Below are positions 1-8,368 of a stretch of DNA of 64,000 nucleotides, piece by piece. The position numbers and the translations under genes are program-made. Location: contig CAZBWM010000011.1 of the NCBI GenBank assembly GCA_964495375.1, positions 1-64,000 of the forward strand. The letters run 5' to 3'. The DNA is from JAIESQ01 sp964495375 (GTDB taxonomy: Bacteria > Planctomycetota > Planctomycetia > Pirellulales > JAEUIK01). Within the stretch, counting starts at the first letter, position 1; every line of letters begins with the position of its first letter. The notes under the pieces are model-generated. The model searched no databases. It had not been told where the DNA came from and saw only the letters and a list, made by a program, of their open reading frames with translations.

Positions 1-17
1 ATTCGGGATGCCAATTC

Positions 18-443
18 CTACTGCGAAGGCATAGGCTCGTTGCAAATCAATTCGTTCTCTGTTGAGGTAGAGTCCAAACCAAGTTTCGTAGTCGAGTCTG
101 TATCCGGGTGGGAATCCGTAGCAGCCGATCCACTCAGCTTCGTCCCGTTTTTTTTTGCAACGTTTTCACACCACAGAAAGAAATCTGAGCACAACGCCAC
201 CAATTGGGTTTCCGTCCAACCGTCCGGGTGTTCATCATCAAACATTGGAATACCAGCGGCATGGCTGACCGCCTCGGCAACACGTCCAAAGGCAGACAAA
301 TTAAAATGCTGCATCAATCCATATTCCTTGGCAACATCCAAATGTTTTTCTTCCAATCGGCGTTGGAATTTCAACGGATCAACTGCCCTTTCCTTTTTGC
401 CATCATGGAATTTGTATATTTCTTTTTCTTCTGGGGTGAACAT
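18..443 (-). CDS. Hypothetical phage structural-region protein
   Basis: This 141-residue protein is the last visible gene of the leftward phage head block. I do not recognise its family. It is charged at the N-terminus (MFTPEEKEIYKF), has a central helical stretch around YGLMQHFNLSAFGRV, and ends in a Ser/Thr-rich, probably disordered tail. A GGAG sequence lies a few bases before the ATG, which supports the start at 443. It follows the next gene by about 9 bases, as in a tightly packed late operon. By position it could be a tail or tail-assembly protein, but nothing in the sequence proves that. Its downstream neighbours are outside the window. Confidence 0.7.
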   Translation of the reverse strand: MFTPEEKEIYKFHDGKKERAVDPLKFQRRLEEKHLDVAKEYGLMQHFNLSAFGRVAEAVSHAAGIPMFDDEHPDGWTETQLVALCSDFFLWCENVAKKNGTKLSGSAATDSHPDTDSTTKLGLDSTSTENELICNEPMPSQ

Positions 444-452
444 TATTCTCCA

Positions 453-938
453 TTAGCTTGGTGCTGTGTTGTTATAAATTACGCCTGCCGAATTTGGTAA
501 GGCTCGCCATCGCATAAAAGCACGGGCATAAGTTGTGGATTCGTTAAGGCTCACTTCCAATGGGAAACAATTAACAAAGTTGACCGTGGGCTCGCTATAG
601 CCAGAGGCGATAGCCACACGCCATGAATACCCACCCTGCAACATAAACACACCTGGACCACCTATGGTTCCAGGGGTGCCACCAAATCTATCCACAGTGA
701 TGGTATTAATTACAGTTGCGTCCCACTCAACCAATTCAAATTCAAATTCAATATATGACAACATATTCTGAGCATCGACCGGACACAGGGGACCGAACCT
801 ATCAGAGATAACGTCATTTTTAAGAAAGAATTGATTAAACAATAACCCTTCAGAGCTATAACCAAGTTGGGAAGTTGAGCCACCAGCTTGACCAACATTA
901 ATTAAACAGGGTCCAAATACATGCCTTGTAATTGCCAT
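453..938 (-). CDS. Putative phage structural protein
   Basis: This 161-residue protein starts MAITRHVFGP and is rich in Gly, Thr, Val and aromatic residues, as in a beta-rich virion protein. It has no transmembrane segment or signal peptide. It lies just downstream of the DUF1320-like gene, where Mu-like and related phages keep head-completion or tail proteins. A head-tail joining or tail-tube role is therefore possible, but only by position. The start codon is preceded by a GTGAGG-type ribosome site, and a TAAATAA box lies further upstream at 963-969. I do not recognise a named family. Confidence 0.7.
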   Translation of the reverse strand: MAITRHVFGPCLINVGQAGGSTSQLGYSSEGLLFNQFFLKNDVISDRFGPLCPVDAQNMLSYIEFEFELVEWDATVINTITVDRFGGTPGTIGGPGVFMLQGGYSWRVAIASGYSEPTVNFVNCFPLEVSLNESTTYARAFMRWRALPNSAGVIYNNTAPS

Positions 939-984
939 TGAGCCTCACTAAAAACGTTTTAGTTATTTAGTGGGCAAGGCTTGA

Positions 985-1476
985 TTATTGATCCTGACTC
1001 AACCAAGGCACGGGGAAATACTTGGTGTTCTGTGATATTAAGTTTTGTTGTGCAATCACCTGTGCATTGTAAGGGGCATATTCTGTGTTGCCTGCTTGCT
1101 TATTTTCAAACACATTGAACACAGCTTCACCCTTTCTCAGCATCCCCAATAATTCCATTGCTTCTTCGTATAAGGGGAATTCTTGATCCCCTGTGGGTCT
1201 GCGTTGGGAAATTAAATAGAAAGCAAGGTCACAAGTCATTCTGACCAGTTTTGCTTGGCTGTTGTCGGTCAGTGAATCTAACTCCTCGATGGTATAGCGA
1301 TTGCCTACCATCACGGCAGTTTCAATCTGTCCAGAGGCATCGGATAGAATCGCCTCAATGGTTGGATTAGTTAAAAGACTGGCGTAGGTGGGTTGGGTGT
1401 CATCATCGACCACTAGCTCCCCTACGGTGCGATAGTCATAACGTGCAAGTAAATCTGCGGGTGTTGCAAATGCCAT
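985..1476 (-). CDS. DUF1320 / Mu gp36-like head-tail protein
   Basis: The protein has 163 residues, and its N-terminus (MAFATPADLLARYD) is the usual opening of the phage Gp36/DUF1320 family. Typical features follow: a DASGQIETAV helix about residue 47, a short Arg-Tyr segment, then a helix with CDLAFYLISQRRPT. In Mu-like phages this family sits just after the major capsid gene and is thought to help join head and tail. The same order is seen here, with the capsid gene immediately upstream. A TAAATAA box ends three bases before the ATG. The C-terminal 40 residues (PYNAQVIAQQN and onward) are less typical. The family assignment is by motif memory, not by search. Confidence 0.7.
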   Translation of the reverse strand: MAFATPADLLARYDYRTVGELVVDDDTQPTYASLLTNPTIEAILSDASGQIETAVMVGNRYTIEELDSLTDNSQAKLVRMTCDLAFYLISQRRPTGDQEFPLYEEAMELLGMLRKGEAVFNVFENKQAGNTEYAPYNAQVIAQQNLISQNTKYFPVPWLSQDQ

Positions 1477-1479
1477 ACA

Positions 1480-1486
1480 TTATTTA
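1480..1486 (-). promoter_or_regulatory. TAAATAA box before the DUF1320-like gene
   Basis: On the minus strand the sequence reads TCTAAATAATGT directly before the ATG at 1476. The same heptamer occurs beside the starts of several other phage genes in this window (see findings). It resembles the TATAAATA box of T4-type late promoters. Whether it is a promoter or a translation-related element cannot be told from sequence. Confidence 0.4.
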
Positions 1487-1500
1487 GACATACCAATAAA

Positions 1501-1526
1501 AAACCCACCGATTGCTCGGTGGGTTT
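1501..1526 (-). terminator. Rho-independent terminator after the capsid gene
   Basis: A perfect 10-bp stem (AAACCCACCG paired with CGGTGGGTTT) has a 6-nt loop and is followed on the minus strand by a T-run. It lies 32 bases past the stop of the capsid gene and before the next leftward gene. It should end or attenuate the highly expressed capsid transcript. Confidence 0.9.
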
Positions 1527-1557
1527 CTACATGGAAAAAAACTGACAAAAACTAATA

Positions 1558-2559
1558 TTAGGTTACAGCAGTTACAAGATAACCACTAGCACTAGCTGTG
1601 ATGACTGCGGAATAGTTTTCGACTACTCGCCCGTCAGTTCTACGGTTATCGTAGTCCAGCTTGGTTTCAACTGTCATTTCTTCTGACATAAACAATGTGC
1701 AAGTGTTATAAGTTGATTCTGTGTTTACCAACACGTTGGGACGAGCCAAGATTAAGGCGTAACCATCTGGCAACGCAAATTCTTTGCTGCTAGTTCCACC
1801 GATGTTGGACGTATCCACAACAGCATCCTCGACCACAACCGGGAAGCTGTAGATCGACGTTGGACCCCAAGGGCTGAATCCAGAGTCACCCAAGATACGG
1901 GCTCGGGCATCATAGCTGCCCTTGATGTAATCTTGGATTTCAGCACTGGCGTTCATCGCCTGTGCTGTGTTGGGGTTAACAACTAAATTCAAGTCACGGG
2001 GACCAACCACGCCGCCAGTGTCTTTGCTAATGATTTGAGAAACAGCCTGTAATGTTTTCAAAATGTAAGGGGCAGAGGTTGTGCCCGCATCCCATTTACC
2101 ATCACCTAAGTTGGTGGCTGTATCAGTGTGTGTGCCCCAATTCGCTGTGGTTGTTAACAAATCCTGAACAACTAATGTTCTGGATGTTAAAGCAGCTTGG
2201 GCAGACATTGCAGCGTAAGCAGCGATGATATCCCACGCAGCTTGCTCAACCGCACGATTACCAATAATGAACGGGAAAGCATAACGCTGGTTGGTATAGT
2301 TGCGGAAATCGAAATCCTGCAAGATGTAATTCTTAGGAGCATCCGCACCATCTTGCCAAACCCATTTGTTTGGGTTGCTGACACGCATTGCGTTATCAGG
2401 GCTGATATACAAATATTTGCCAGCATCCTTATCAACCTTTTTGATGCCGACATATTTATTAATCGCAAACGAATCTGGTTTGCGGCTGTAATTAACAACT
2501 AAATTGCCACTAGCTTCTAGGCTAGGGACGAATGTATTAAATCCTACAGGAAAACCCAT
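1558..2559 (-). CDS. Major capsid protein (HK97-fold type)
   Basis: This protein of 333 residues is the main shell subunit candidate. Evidence is its length, its place after scaffold/protease-like and decoration-like genes, and its content: an N-arm, a central helical region (AAWDIIAAYAAMSAQAAL), a VVNPNTAQAMNAS segment of the kind seen in P-domains, and a beta-rich C-terminus with repeated short strands. The ATG at 2559 is preferred over the upstream GTG at 2562 because AAGGAG lies 5 bases before it. A strong terminator follows the gene. The HK97 fold is inferred from context and pattern; a structure-based comparison would settle it. Confidence 0.8.
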   Translation of the reverse strand: MGFPVGFNTFVPSLEASGNLVVNYSRKPDSFAINKYVGIKKVDKDAGKYLYISPDNAMRVSNPNKWVWQDGADAPKNYILQDFDFRNYTNQRYAFPFIIGNRAVEQAAWDIIAAYAAMSAQAALTSRTLVVQDLLTTTANWGTHTDTATNLGDGKWDAGTTSAPYILKTLQAVSQIISKDTGGVVGPRDLNLVVNPNTAQAMNASAEIQDYIKGSYDARARILGDSGFSPWGPTSIYSFPVVVEDAVVDTSNIGGTSSKEFALPDGYALILARPNVLVNTESTYNTCTLFMSEEMTVETKLDYDNRRTDGRVVENYSAVITASASGYLVTAVT

Positions 2560-2604
2560 CACACTCCTTAGTGCAAACCATTACGGTTGCTCAAAAATAT
2601 TTTC

Positions 2605-3000
2605 TTATAACTTGCCAAACATTACTTCAACTAAAATCTTTTCGCCGCTTGCACCACTTTGGTGAGCCTGAGCACCGAAATAATCTCCAACAGTAGCAGT
2701 TAACGCCTGCCCCGTGCTATCTGATTTCAAAAAGTCACCTTGTGTGACACCACTTCCACAGGTTAAATAGCAAATACTACCGACAGCATAAACAAACAAG
2801 CTTTCACCTGTCGTAGCTGCATAAGTAGGATTACTTGGATTGCTCGTTGAAGGATATAAATATGAACCCTCTTGGGAGACACCGATTGCTTTTTCACCAG
2901 CACCGCACTGCAACGCTTGGAAGTCAGCCACTGTTGATGCTTTTACGAACCTACTAGGTTCAATTGTTCCGCCAGCTACATAATTCAAAATGTTATTCAT
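2605..3000 (-). CDS. Capsid decoration / cement-like protein
   Basis: The protein has 131 residues with a composition like head-decoration proteins of the DUF2190 type: short beta strands, many Gly, Ser and Thr, and conserved-looking stretches such as TVADFQALQCGAGEKAIGVS and GDFLKSDSTGQALTATVGD. It lies between the protease/scaffold-like gene and the major capsid gene, the usual place for such proteins. AAGGAG lies 5 bases before the ATG. The role would be to bind the outside of the shell and stabilise it. The exact family is uncertain, but the positional evidence is good. Confidence 0.65.
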   Translation of the reverse strand: MNNILNYVAGGTIEPSRFVKASTVADFQALQCGAGEKAIGVSQEGSYLYPSTSNPSNPTYAATTGESLFVYAVGSICYLTCGSGVTQGDFLKSDSTGQALTATVGDYFGAQAHQSGASGEKILVEVMFGKL

Positions 3001-3008
3001 TTAGCTCC

Positions 3009-4181
3009 TTATTTACCGTGCTCTTTCAGAGCCTCCTCGAATGTCATGCCTTTATCTACTGCGAATTTCACAATTTTTTCAACCGCATCCCGTGATAAAC
3101 TTGGCTTTTGTCCAGTTACATCAATTGGCATTTGGTTATCAAACTTAATACCAATTGGGGCTCTGCGATAATTCTTTTTCATCTTTTCAAGATATTTGCC
3201 GTAGTGTTCCTCGTCTAAGTCTGCCACAGCCTCTACCTCGTCAGCTAAATCAAATGTAAATCCCTCGTGTTGCAAACGGATCAATTCACGTTCTCTCTCG
3301 CTGCTACGATATTTACGCATCAATGTAGAAATTTCTAATTCTTTCTCTTTGAGAATGTTTTCCAACTTGGAATAATTGGATTTCAATTCGTCATGCTGAA
3401 TGCGGAGGCGGGAAAATTTCTTGTTATCTTTTTTATCCTCGTCATCGTCACTGTCACTAGGGACAAATGTATTTCCACCGGATGGGGCTGACCCGCCTGC
3501 CTCCTCAAAATCATCCTTGGCTTCTTCGTTGGTTTCCTCGTCGGTCACCTTATCAGTGTCCGCCTCGGCAGGCACAATATCATCGCCTGTGTCATCCGCC
3601 TCGGGCTCAACAGGGGTTGTGGCTTCCTCTACCATCTTGCAGAGATATTGCCATTCCTTAGATTGTTTGATTATTTCAAACAGAGCATTTACAGCCTCTG
3701 TCTGTGTGTTCATTTCATCAGACATTGAATCCTCGCTAAATGTATTCTTGGAGTATCTATAGACTTTGCCGCTTTTTTTGAATAATTTTCCTAGCTCTTT
3801 GGCGGGTCTACTGCCCCCCAATAAAGCCACGGCAGATATAATTTTGTCTGGCCACAATTCCACAGACCGATCCGGGTAGACTTCCCCTACCGGTCCCAAA
3901 AGAGAATCAACAAAGCGTTTGAACAATTTGAACGTGGCAAAAATTGTTGTTTTGCCGTTCGCCATACCAAGGCGTAGGTTTTCAATAAAACCCACCCTGC
4001 CTTGTTCAATCCCTATGTTTTCATCGGGTGTGTGACCGACAATCACACCTACGCCAGAACCAACCTTGGCTGTGTAAGCATTGGTGGCGTCAATGATTTG
4101 TTGCAATTCGTCGAGGCTGTAATCCTTATCCTCGTCAAATATTGCACCATTCAAAATTACATAATCACCATCTTCGACCAT
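3009..4181 (-). CDS. Prohead protease / scaffold-like protein (Mu gpI type)
   Basis: This 390-residue protein probably combines maturation protease and scaffold functions. The N-terminal 130 residues resemble Mu I-like proteins: a GHTPDENIG segment, then GRVGFIENLRL, and a DRSVELWPDKIISAVALLGG segment, which matches the usual Y/R-S-x-E-x-W pattern followed by ALLGG. Residues about 190-250 are a very acidic low-complexity linker. Residues about 255-320 are charged and helical, likely coiled coil, as in a scaffold. It lies between portal and decoration genes, which fits. A TAAATAA box ends three bases before the ATG. I could not identify the protease nucleophile with confidence. Confidence 0.65.
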   Translation of the reverse strand: MVEDGDYVILNGAIFDEDKDYSLDELQQIIDATNAYTAKVGSGVGVIVGHTPDENIGIEQGRVGFIENLRLGMANGKTTIFATFKLFKRFVDSLLGPVGEVYPDRSVELWPDKIISAVALLGGSRPAKELGKLFKKSGKVYRYSKNTFSEDSMSDEMNTQTEAVNALFEIIKQSKEWQYLCKMVEEATTPVEPEADDTGDDIVPAEADTDKVTDEETNEEAKDDFEEAGGSAPSGGNTFVPSDSDDDEDKKDNKKFSRLRIQHDELKSNYSKLENILKEKELEISTLMRKYRSSERERELIRLQHEGFTFDLADEVEAVADLDEEHYGKYLEKMKKNYRRAPIGIKFDNQMPIDVTGQKPSLSRDAVEKIVKFAVDKGMTFEEALKEHGK

Positions 4182-4184
4182 GCC

Positions 4185-4191
4185 TTATTTA
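4185..4191 (-). promoter_or_regulatory. TAAATAA box before the protease/scaffold gene
   Basis: The minus strand reads CCTAAATAAGGC directly before the ATG at 4181. The heptamer is not part of the preceding gene's stop codon, so it is not a by-product of coding sequence. It belongs to the recurrent box discussed in the findings. Confidence 0.4.
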
Positions 4192-4208
4192 GGCAGTGAT
4201 GAATATTT

Positions 4209-5606
4209 TTATACCGAGGTGATAGCTGACATTGGATCGACAGAGGCACCAGAGCCCCCGACGATATCCTCCCCCTCGGCTGGTTTGCGAAGCTGCAATA
4301 TCGCCCTGATATCGTCTTTAGACACCTCAACCCCCAGCTTCACAGCCCGTTCTATAGCCTCTAGCTGTTTCTCTGGGTCTGGTCTGTCTACTGCGATCTT
4401 GAAACGAAATGCTTGCTCGTCCACATCGGGGAAATTGTGCCTGATAAGTATTCTTACCAGTTGTTCTGTTAATGTTTCTTGTAGGTTCTCAGAATCATAT
4501 CTAATGATCCTGGATAAGGTTTGCTCTTGGAATCCAGCAACCCCCTCGCTGCCAATCCCACCGGGGGAGGTGGTGCTAGACATTTCCTGCCCAACAATAA
4601 ATTTGCGAATCTGACTGTTGAAATATTCATCAACAAACTTAAGGAAAAATTCCCAATTGCTGGTGTTGGGTTGGATGATTTCCAACCCTGGACCCTGATT
4701 ATTTTTGTCCACATAACGTGGGACCAATAATATGTGGTTACCGTTTTGACGTTCCGCAGCCTCCTTCATTGCCAATGCCGAAGCATCGGACCCAGCTTCA
4801 AAATACCAAACCTGGAAACCACCCGCCCCAAAACGTTCCAAGGCTTGAAACAACCACTGCATTAATTCCTGTCGATAAAACCACGTCCAGAATATTTGGG
4901 ATCGTATACCCCAACCCTGGATAGCACCCGCCCTCAATGGAATTTCAAATTCACCATCTTGAATGCAGTGCTTGTGAATGATCGCAGCTTCTCGCTCGAT
5001 ATCGTCAAATAAATGGACCCTGCCACGTTCACACACCACCACGGGCTCGCCCGGTTCTACATAACCAAGCAAATAACCAACCTTACCTGTATCAAACTGG
5101 AAATATAATTTATCACCGTGGATGGGGGTCCAGTCTTTTACCAACATCCTTGCTTTTTGATTTTCAAAGTGCCACCCGTAATCAATTGCGACCCCATAAT
5201 GTCCAAACCAAATTGCTTCTAACAGATTCCGTTTCATTTCCAGGAAACGGGGAATCCTGTTAATCATTTTGGTTAATTCGGCTGCCACATAGGCTTGTGT
5301 AATATCTCTGGGGTCATCCGCCTCGATGGTCCAGGGCAATTGAGCGGTTGCCAATTGTCTAGCCTGTAGACATTCCATCACCATCGTGTCAAAACGCATG
5401 GCAGCCGCATCCGAATAGGATTGCTGCATAGCCACGTCTGGGTTTCGATAGATTTTGTTTACGAGGCTGGCGTTGATCCCCTGGAATGTGACAACGTGAT
5501 TAACGTTGGCAGAAGGGGCGATGGTGGCGGGTAATTTACTAAACTTTTTTATAAATTTGCCCTGCCCATTACGGGCACGGTGTTTGGCTGCTTGTTTACG
5601 ATCCAT
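4209..5606 (-). CDS. Portal protein, DUF935 / Mu gp29-like
   Basis: The 465-residue protein fits the DUF935 portal family in length, order and composition. It has a basic N-terminus, a long region of alternating beta and helix with DDPRDITQAYVAAELTKMIN near residue 100, a helix-rich middle (WTWFYRQELMQWLFQALERF), and a C-terminal part with VGQEMSSTTSPGGIGSEG, which resembles the GQTLTT-type segment before the portal clip. Portals form the dodecameric ring through which DNA is pumped and to which the terminase docks. It is followed by the protease/scaffold gene, as in Mu-like head operons, and is separated from terL here by two inserted genes. Confidence 0.75.
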   Translation of the reverse strand: MDRKQAAKHRARNGQGKFIKKFSKLPATIAPSANVNHVVTFQGINASLVNKIYRNPDVAMQQSYSDAAAMRFDTMVMECLQARQLATAQLPWTIEADDPRDITQAYVAAELTKMINRIPRFLEMKRNLLEAIWFGHYGVAIDYGWHFENQKARMLVKDWTPIHGDKLYFQFDTGKVGYLLGYVEPGEPVVVCERGRVHLFDDIEREAAIIHKHCIQDGEFEIPLRAGAIQGWGIRSQIFWTWFYRQELMQWLFQALERFGAGGFQVWYFEAGSDASALAMKEAAERQNGNHILLVPRYVDKNNQGPGLEIIQPNTSNWEFFLKFVDEYFNSQIRKFIVGQEMSSTTSPGGIGSEGVAGFQEQTLSRIIRYDSENLQETLTEQLVRILIRHNFPDVDEQAFRFKIAVDRPDPEKQLEAIERAVKLGVEVSKDDIRAILQLRKPAEGEDIVGGSGASVDPMSAITSV

Positions 5607-5636
5607 AAACCTAGTTATGGGTTATGGAACTAAAAT

Positions 5637-5876
5637 TTACACGTCAAAGGTTATTTCTTCGTAGTCATCGTAATATAGACGCCTCCACACCCATTTACCC
5701 TTACTGGCAGCCCGTTTGAAATTCCTATAATCATTCTCTGTATATCCAGGGTAAAAACAGGCGAATCCATTTTTGAATAACACAGCAAGCCCAGTGGTTC
5801 TGCCTTTTATGCAGAAGGCAATGGAATCCACCCACGATGAACGAACCTCGTCCGATTTCAAAAATACTAACGCCAT
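5637..5876 (-). CDS. Small KTSC-like domain protein
   Basis: With the ATG at 5876 the protein has 79 residues. It looks like a KTSC domain: a short first strand (VFLKSDEVRSSWVDSIAF), then LAVLFKNGFACFYPGY, then YRNFKRAASKGKWVWRRLY, matching the family's pattern of a strand, a Tyr/Phe motif and a helix with F..A.S.G. KTSC domains are small, often phage-encoded and of unknown function. An upstream start at 5912 is possible but would overlap the divergent gene. Only 15 bases separate its start from the rightward glycosyltransferase start. Confidence 0.6.
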   Translation of the reverse strand: MALVFLKSDEVRSSWVDSIAFCIKGRTTGLAVLFKNGFACFYPGYTENDYRNFKRAASKGKWVWRRLYYDDYEEITFDV

Positions 5877-5891
5877 AACTATATGTATGTT

Positions 5892-6896
5892 ATGGAATCC
5901 ATATTTATACATTTAGCTGACGACACAGCCAGCACCTTACACCGTTGCACTTACCCCCTTAAATTCTGTCGTGCTGCCTTAGCAGCCGATGGGATCAAGG
6001 TTGTGGCAAAACCTGGATTAACCGAGGAAGATTTATACAAACACGATTGCTATATCTTCCGCTCTGTGCTCAACAGCCAGTTTTGGCCAGTGATAGACCA
6101 ATTAAAGAAAAGAGCCGTTGTAGTGCTAAGTGTGGACGATGACCTAGCCAATATTCCTGATTGGAACCCTGCCTCCGATGCAATGGACAGCAGCACAGGC
6201 AAAGCAATTTTTCAAACCACACTCAGTATGGTTGATAAATTGCTGGTCAGCACACACAAACTAGCAGAGGCACTAGGACACAGTTATAAATCTGTGGTCG
6301 CCCCCAACCTAATTAATCTTGACGATTACAAAACATTTTGGAAGGCAGAGAACACTAAACACGTTGTCGGTTGGGCAGGCTCTGGTGTGCATTTTGGTGA
6401 TTTAAGATTGATTGAGGGACTACCCGCCAAACACCCTGATATAAGTTTTAGATTCTTTGGTGATATCCCACACGGGGTCACAAATTATTCAATTCGACCG
6501 GGTAGACAATGGGTGGAAAAGCAAGCCATCGGGGATAACATCACCTTTACCCCCATGATGAAACTTGAAACCTATCTAAACGAAATCAAAACCACACCAA
6601 TTAATGTGGGCTTGGCACCCCTTGTGGATTGCCCTTTCAACCATTCCAAATCAGCTTTGAAATATTTTGAATACAGTGCAATGGGTATCACCACCATTGC
6701 GCAGAATATGAGCCCCTATAGTGACATAATTACCCACGGGGAGAATGGGTATCTTGTCGATGATTGGGAAAACGTCGATCTAAGACCCGCAGACTTGGGG
6801 CAGGCTGCCTACGAATATGTGGCAGCGAACCACAGTTGGCAATCCGAGGAGGGATGGCAACAGTGGATAGAAGCATTTATGCAATTGCTGTTTTAA
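5892..6896 (+). CDS. GT-B glycosyltransferase-like protein (phage cargo gene)
   Basis: This protein of 334 residues looks like a family 4-type glycosyltransferase. It has two alternating alpha/beta halves. The C-terminal half carries VVGWAGSGVHFGDLRL, FRFFGDIPHG and NHSKSALKYFEYSAMGI, the last resembling the E-x7-E donor-binding region. It then has SDIITHGENGYLV, typical of retaining GT-B enzymes. It is in opposite orientation to the surrounding head genes, between terL and portal, and overlaps the terL stop by 4 bases tail-to-tail. Possible jobs are modifying the virion or host surface glycans. The start could also be the in-frame ATG at 5883. Confidence 0.7.
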   Translation: MESIFIHLADDTASTLHRCTYPLKFCRAALAADGIKVVAKPGLTEEDLYKHDCYIFRSVLNSQFWPVIDQLKKRAVVVLSVDDDLANIPDWNPASDAMDSSTGKAIFQTTLSMVDKLLVSTHKLAEALGHSYKSVVAPNLINLDDYKTFWKAENTKHVVGWAGSGVHFGDLRLIEGLPAKHPDISFRFFGDIPHGVTNYSIRPGRQWVEKQAIGDNITFTPMMKLETYLNEIKTTPINVGLAPLVDCPFNHSKSALKYFEYSAMGITTIAQNMSPYSDIITHGENGYLVDDWENVDLRPADLGQAAYEYVAANHSWQSEEGWQQWIEAFMQLLF

Positions 6897-8347
6897 CGTT
6901 TCCCATAAGTAAATACAGACGTTCGCCTCGGCAAATCGACCGCAGCCCAAGGCTTGGTTTGGACGTGATGCACCTTGTAAATAAAATATCTTAAGGCGTC
7001 TGCTGCGTCATCATCCATTTTGTATGGCTCTGGTTTATATTTACCTGGATTCCTGCCTGCCTTGGGTCCGTCAGCCCAGCGGCAGCTAGCCATTTGCCTT
7101 CGCAACATATCACAATGTTTGAATATTTTTATTTTGGTTACACCTTCACGATCCTTCAATAGACTGTTAACCCGTTCAATGCCATCAAACACACTGTTAG
7201 GGCTTTTGTCCGCTGGCACCGTGTGCAAGCCTTTAGCTGAGAATTCAAGGCGTTGTTGGGCATCTTCGCTATCGGCAATCGTCATGCAATAGCTTGGGTC
7301 TCGTTCGTCCCAAGGCTGCTTGTCCATAATTGCTTTAACTTTATCCTCAATTAACATCGGGGCAGTTGTATACCATTCATCGTAAACAATATATTCCCCC
7401 TCGGGGCTGGCTGCGATCCACAAACACACTGTTGGGTGTTTGGTTCCATAGTCAATTGATCTATATTTTTTCCAATGGGCTGGAATTGCAAAAGGCTCGA
7501 TAACGTGCCGATCCGGGTTATATTCGGGATACAAAACACCCTGTGGATTGGAAAAGAAACCCAACAAACGGGTTGCCTTATCAGCGTCCGGGGTCTCTGC
7601 CTCTAGCTGCTTAATTACCTCGGCTGGTAAATATTTATTTTCTTTGGTTGATAGATGGTAAAACTTCCATCTATCCTCGTGCTTGTCTCTGTTGTTGTAG
7701 ATGTTTTGCAGTGTGGGCAAATAACAGTTGATCGGCGTAAGGGTGTATGTTTTCCCACCGGGGAGATTGAATTCACGACAACGCCAATTTAATTCTTGCC
7801 AAACATCCTCGGGGCAAGGTTCGTCAGCCCAGAACCCACCGACGCTGTAAGCCCTAAACGCCTCTTTGCCTTGTTCATAAGACATAAAACGAATAACCCA
7901 ATTACGGTGTTGGTTATTCGTCTTTAGAACAACTGCCGAGGGGCTCTGGTCTGCTTTACATTTCCAAATGATCCCACCGGGTTCAATGTAATTTTCAGGC
8001 AAGAATCTGGAGAGATGTTGCCTCCAGATGTTGGCACACATACTTGCATTTTGACTACAAACTATGTAGTCAGCCATCCACTTGGGGGCTGGTGTATTGA
8101 GTAAAAAATTGACAACCTTGTATGCTGCGCAGAAAGTCTTGCCACTACCGTTGCCACCTAGAGCACAGGCAATGCCTGGAAACCGATCCTTAACAAAGCT
8201 GGTTTGTTGGCTGAATACCTCGGGACGGTCTGGTAAGGGCTCAAACGAATAGTAGGGATCGTTTAGAAAAAGGTCCAACCAGTGCAATAACTGGGGGTCT
8301 TTGCTATCAACAACCTGATTAATTATTTCTTCTGTTATCCACGTCAT
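6893..8347 (-). CDS. Terminase large subunit (TerL)
   Basis: This protein of 484 residues is the DNA-packaging motor ATPase and nuclease. Counting from the ATG at 8347, the Walker A motif GGNGSGKT is at about 64-71 and the Walker B motif FWADEP is at about 172-177, with Asp-Glu intact. A coupling segment (TYTLTP) follows near residue 205. The C-terminal RNase H-like nuclease shows the expected acidic residues in RSIDYGTKH, in TIADSED and in DDDAADALRYF. Length and order are normal for a tailed-phage TerL. The ORF can also start at GTG 8350. Immediately upstream, 21 bases away, is a shorter TerL paralogue with degenerate ATPase motifs. Confidence 0.9.
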   Translation of the reverse strand: MTWITEEIINQVVDSKDPQLLHWLDLFLNDPYYSFEPLPDRPEVFSQQTSFVKDRFPGIACALGGNGSGKTFCAAYKVVNFLLNTPAPKWMADYIVCSQNASMCANIWRQHLSRFLPENYIEPGGIIWKCKADQSPSAVVLKTNNQHRNWVIRFMSYEQGKEAFRAYSVGGFWADEPCPEDVWQELNWRCREFNLPGGKTYTLTPINCYLPTLQNIYNNRDKHEDRWKFYHLSTKENKYLPAEVIKQLEAETPDADKATRLLGFFSNPQGVLYPEYNPDRHVIEPFAIPAHWKKYRSIDYGTKHPTVCLWIAASPEGEYIVYDEWYTTAPMLIEDKVKAIMDKQPWDERDPSYCMTIADSEDAQQRLEFSAKGLHTVPADKSPNSVFDGIERVNSLLKDREGVTKIKIFKHCDMLRRQMASCRWADGPKAGRNPGKYKPEPYKMDDDAADALRYFIYKVHHVQTKPWAAVDLPRRTSVFTYGKR

Positions 8348-8368
8348 CACAAATATGTATGGACGTGG

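Noticed and set aside
40..456. 138-codon rightward ORF over the first phage gene
   Set aside because: It is antisense to a gene with a clear ribosome site, and the Ser/Phe-rich content looks like a shadow frame.
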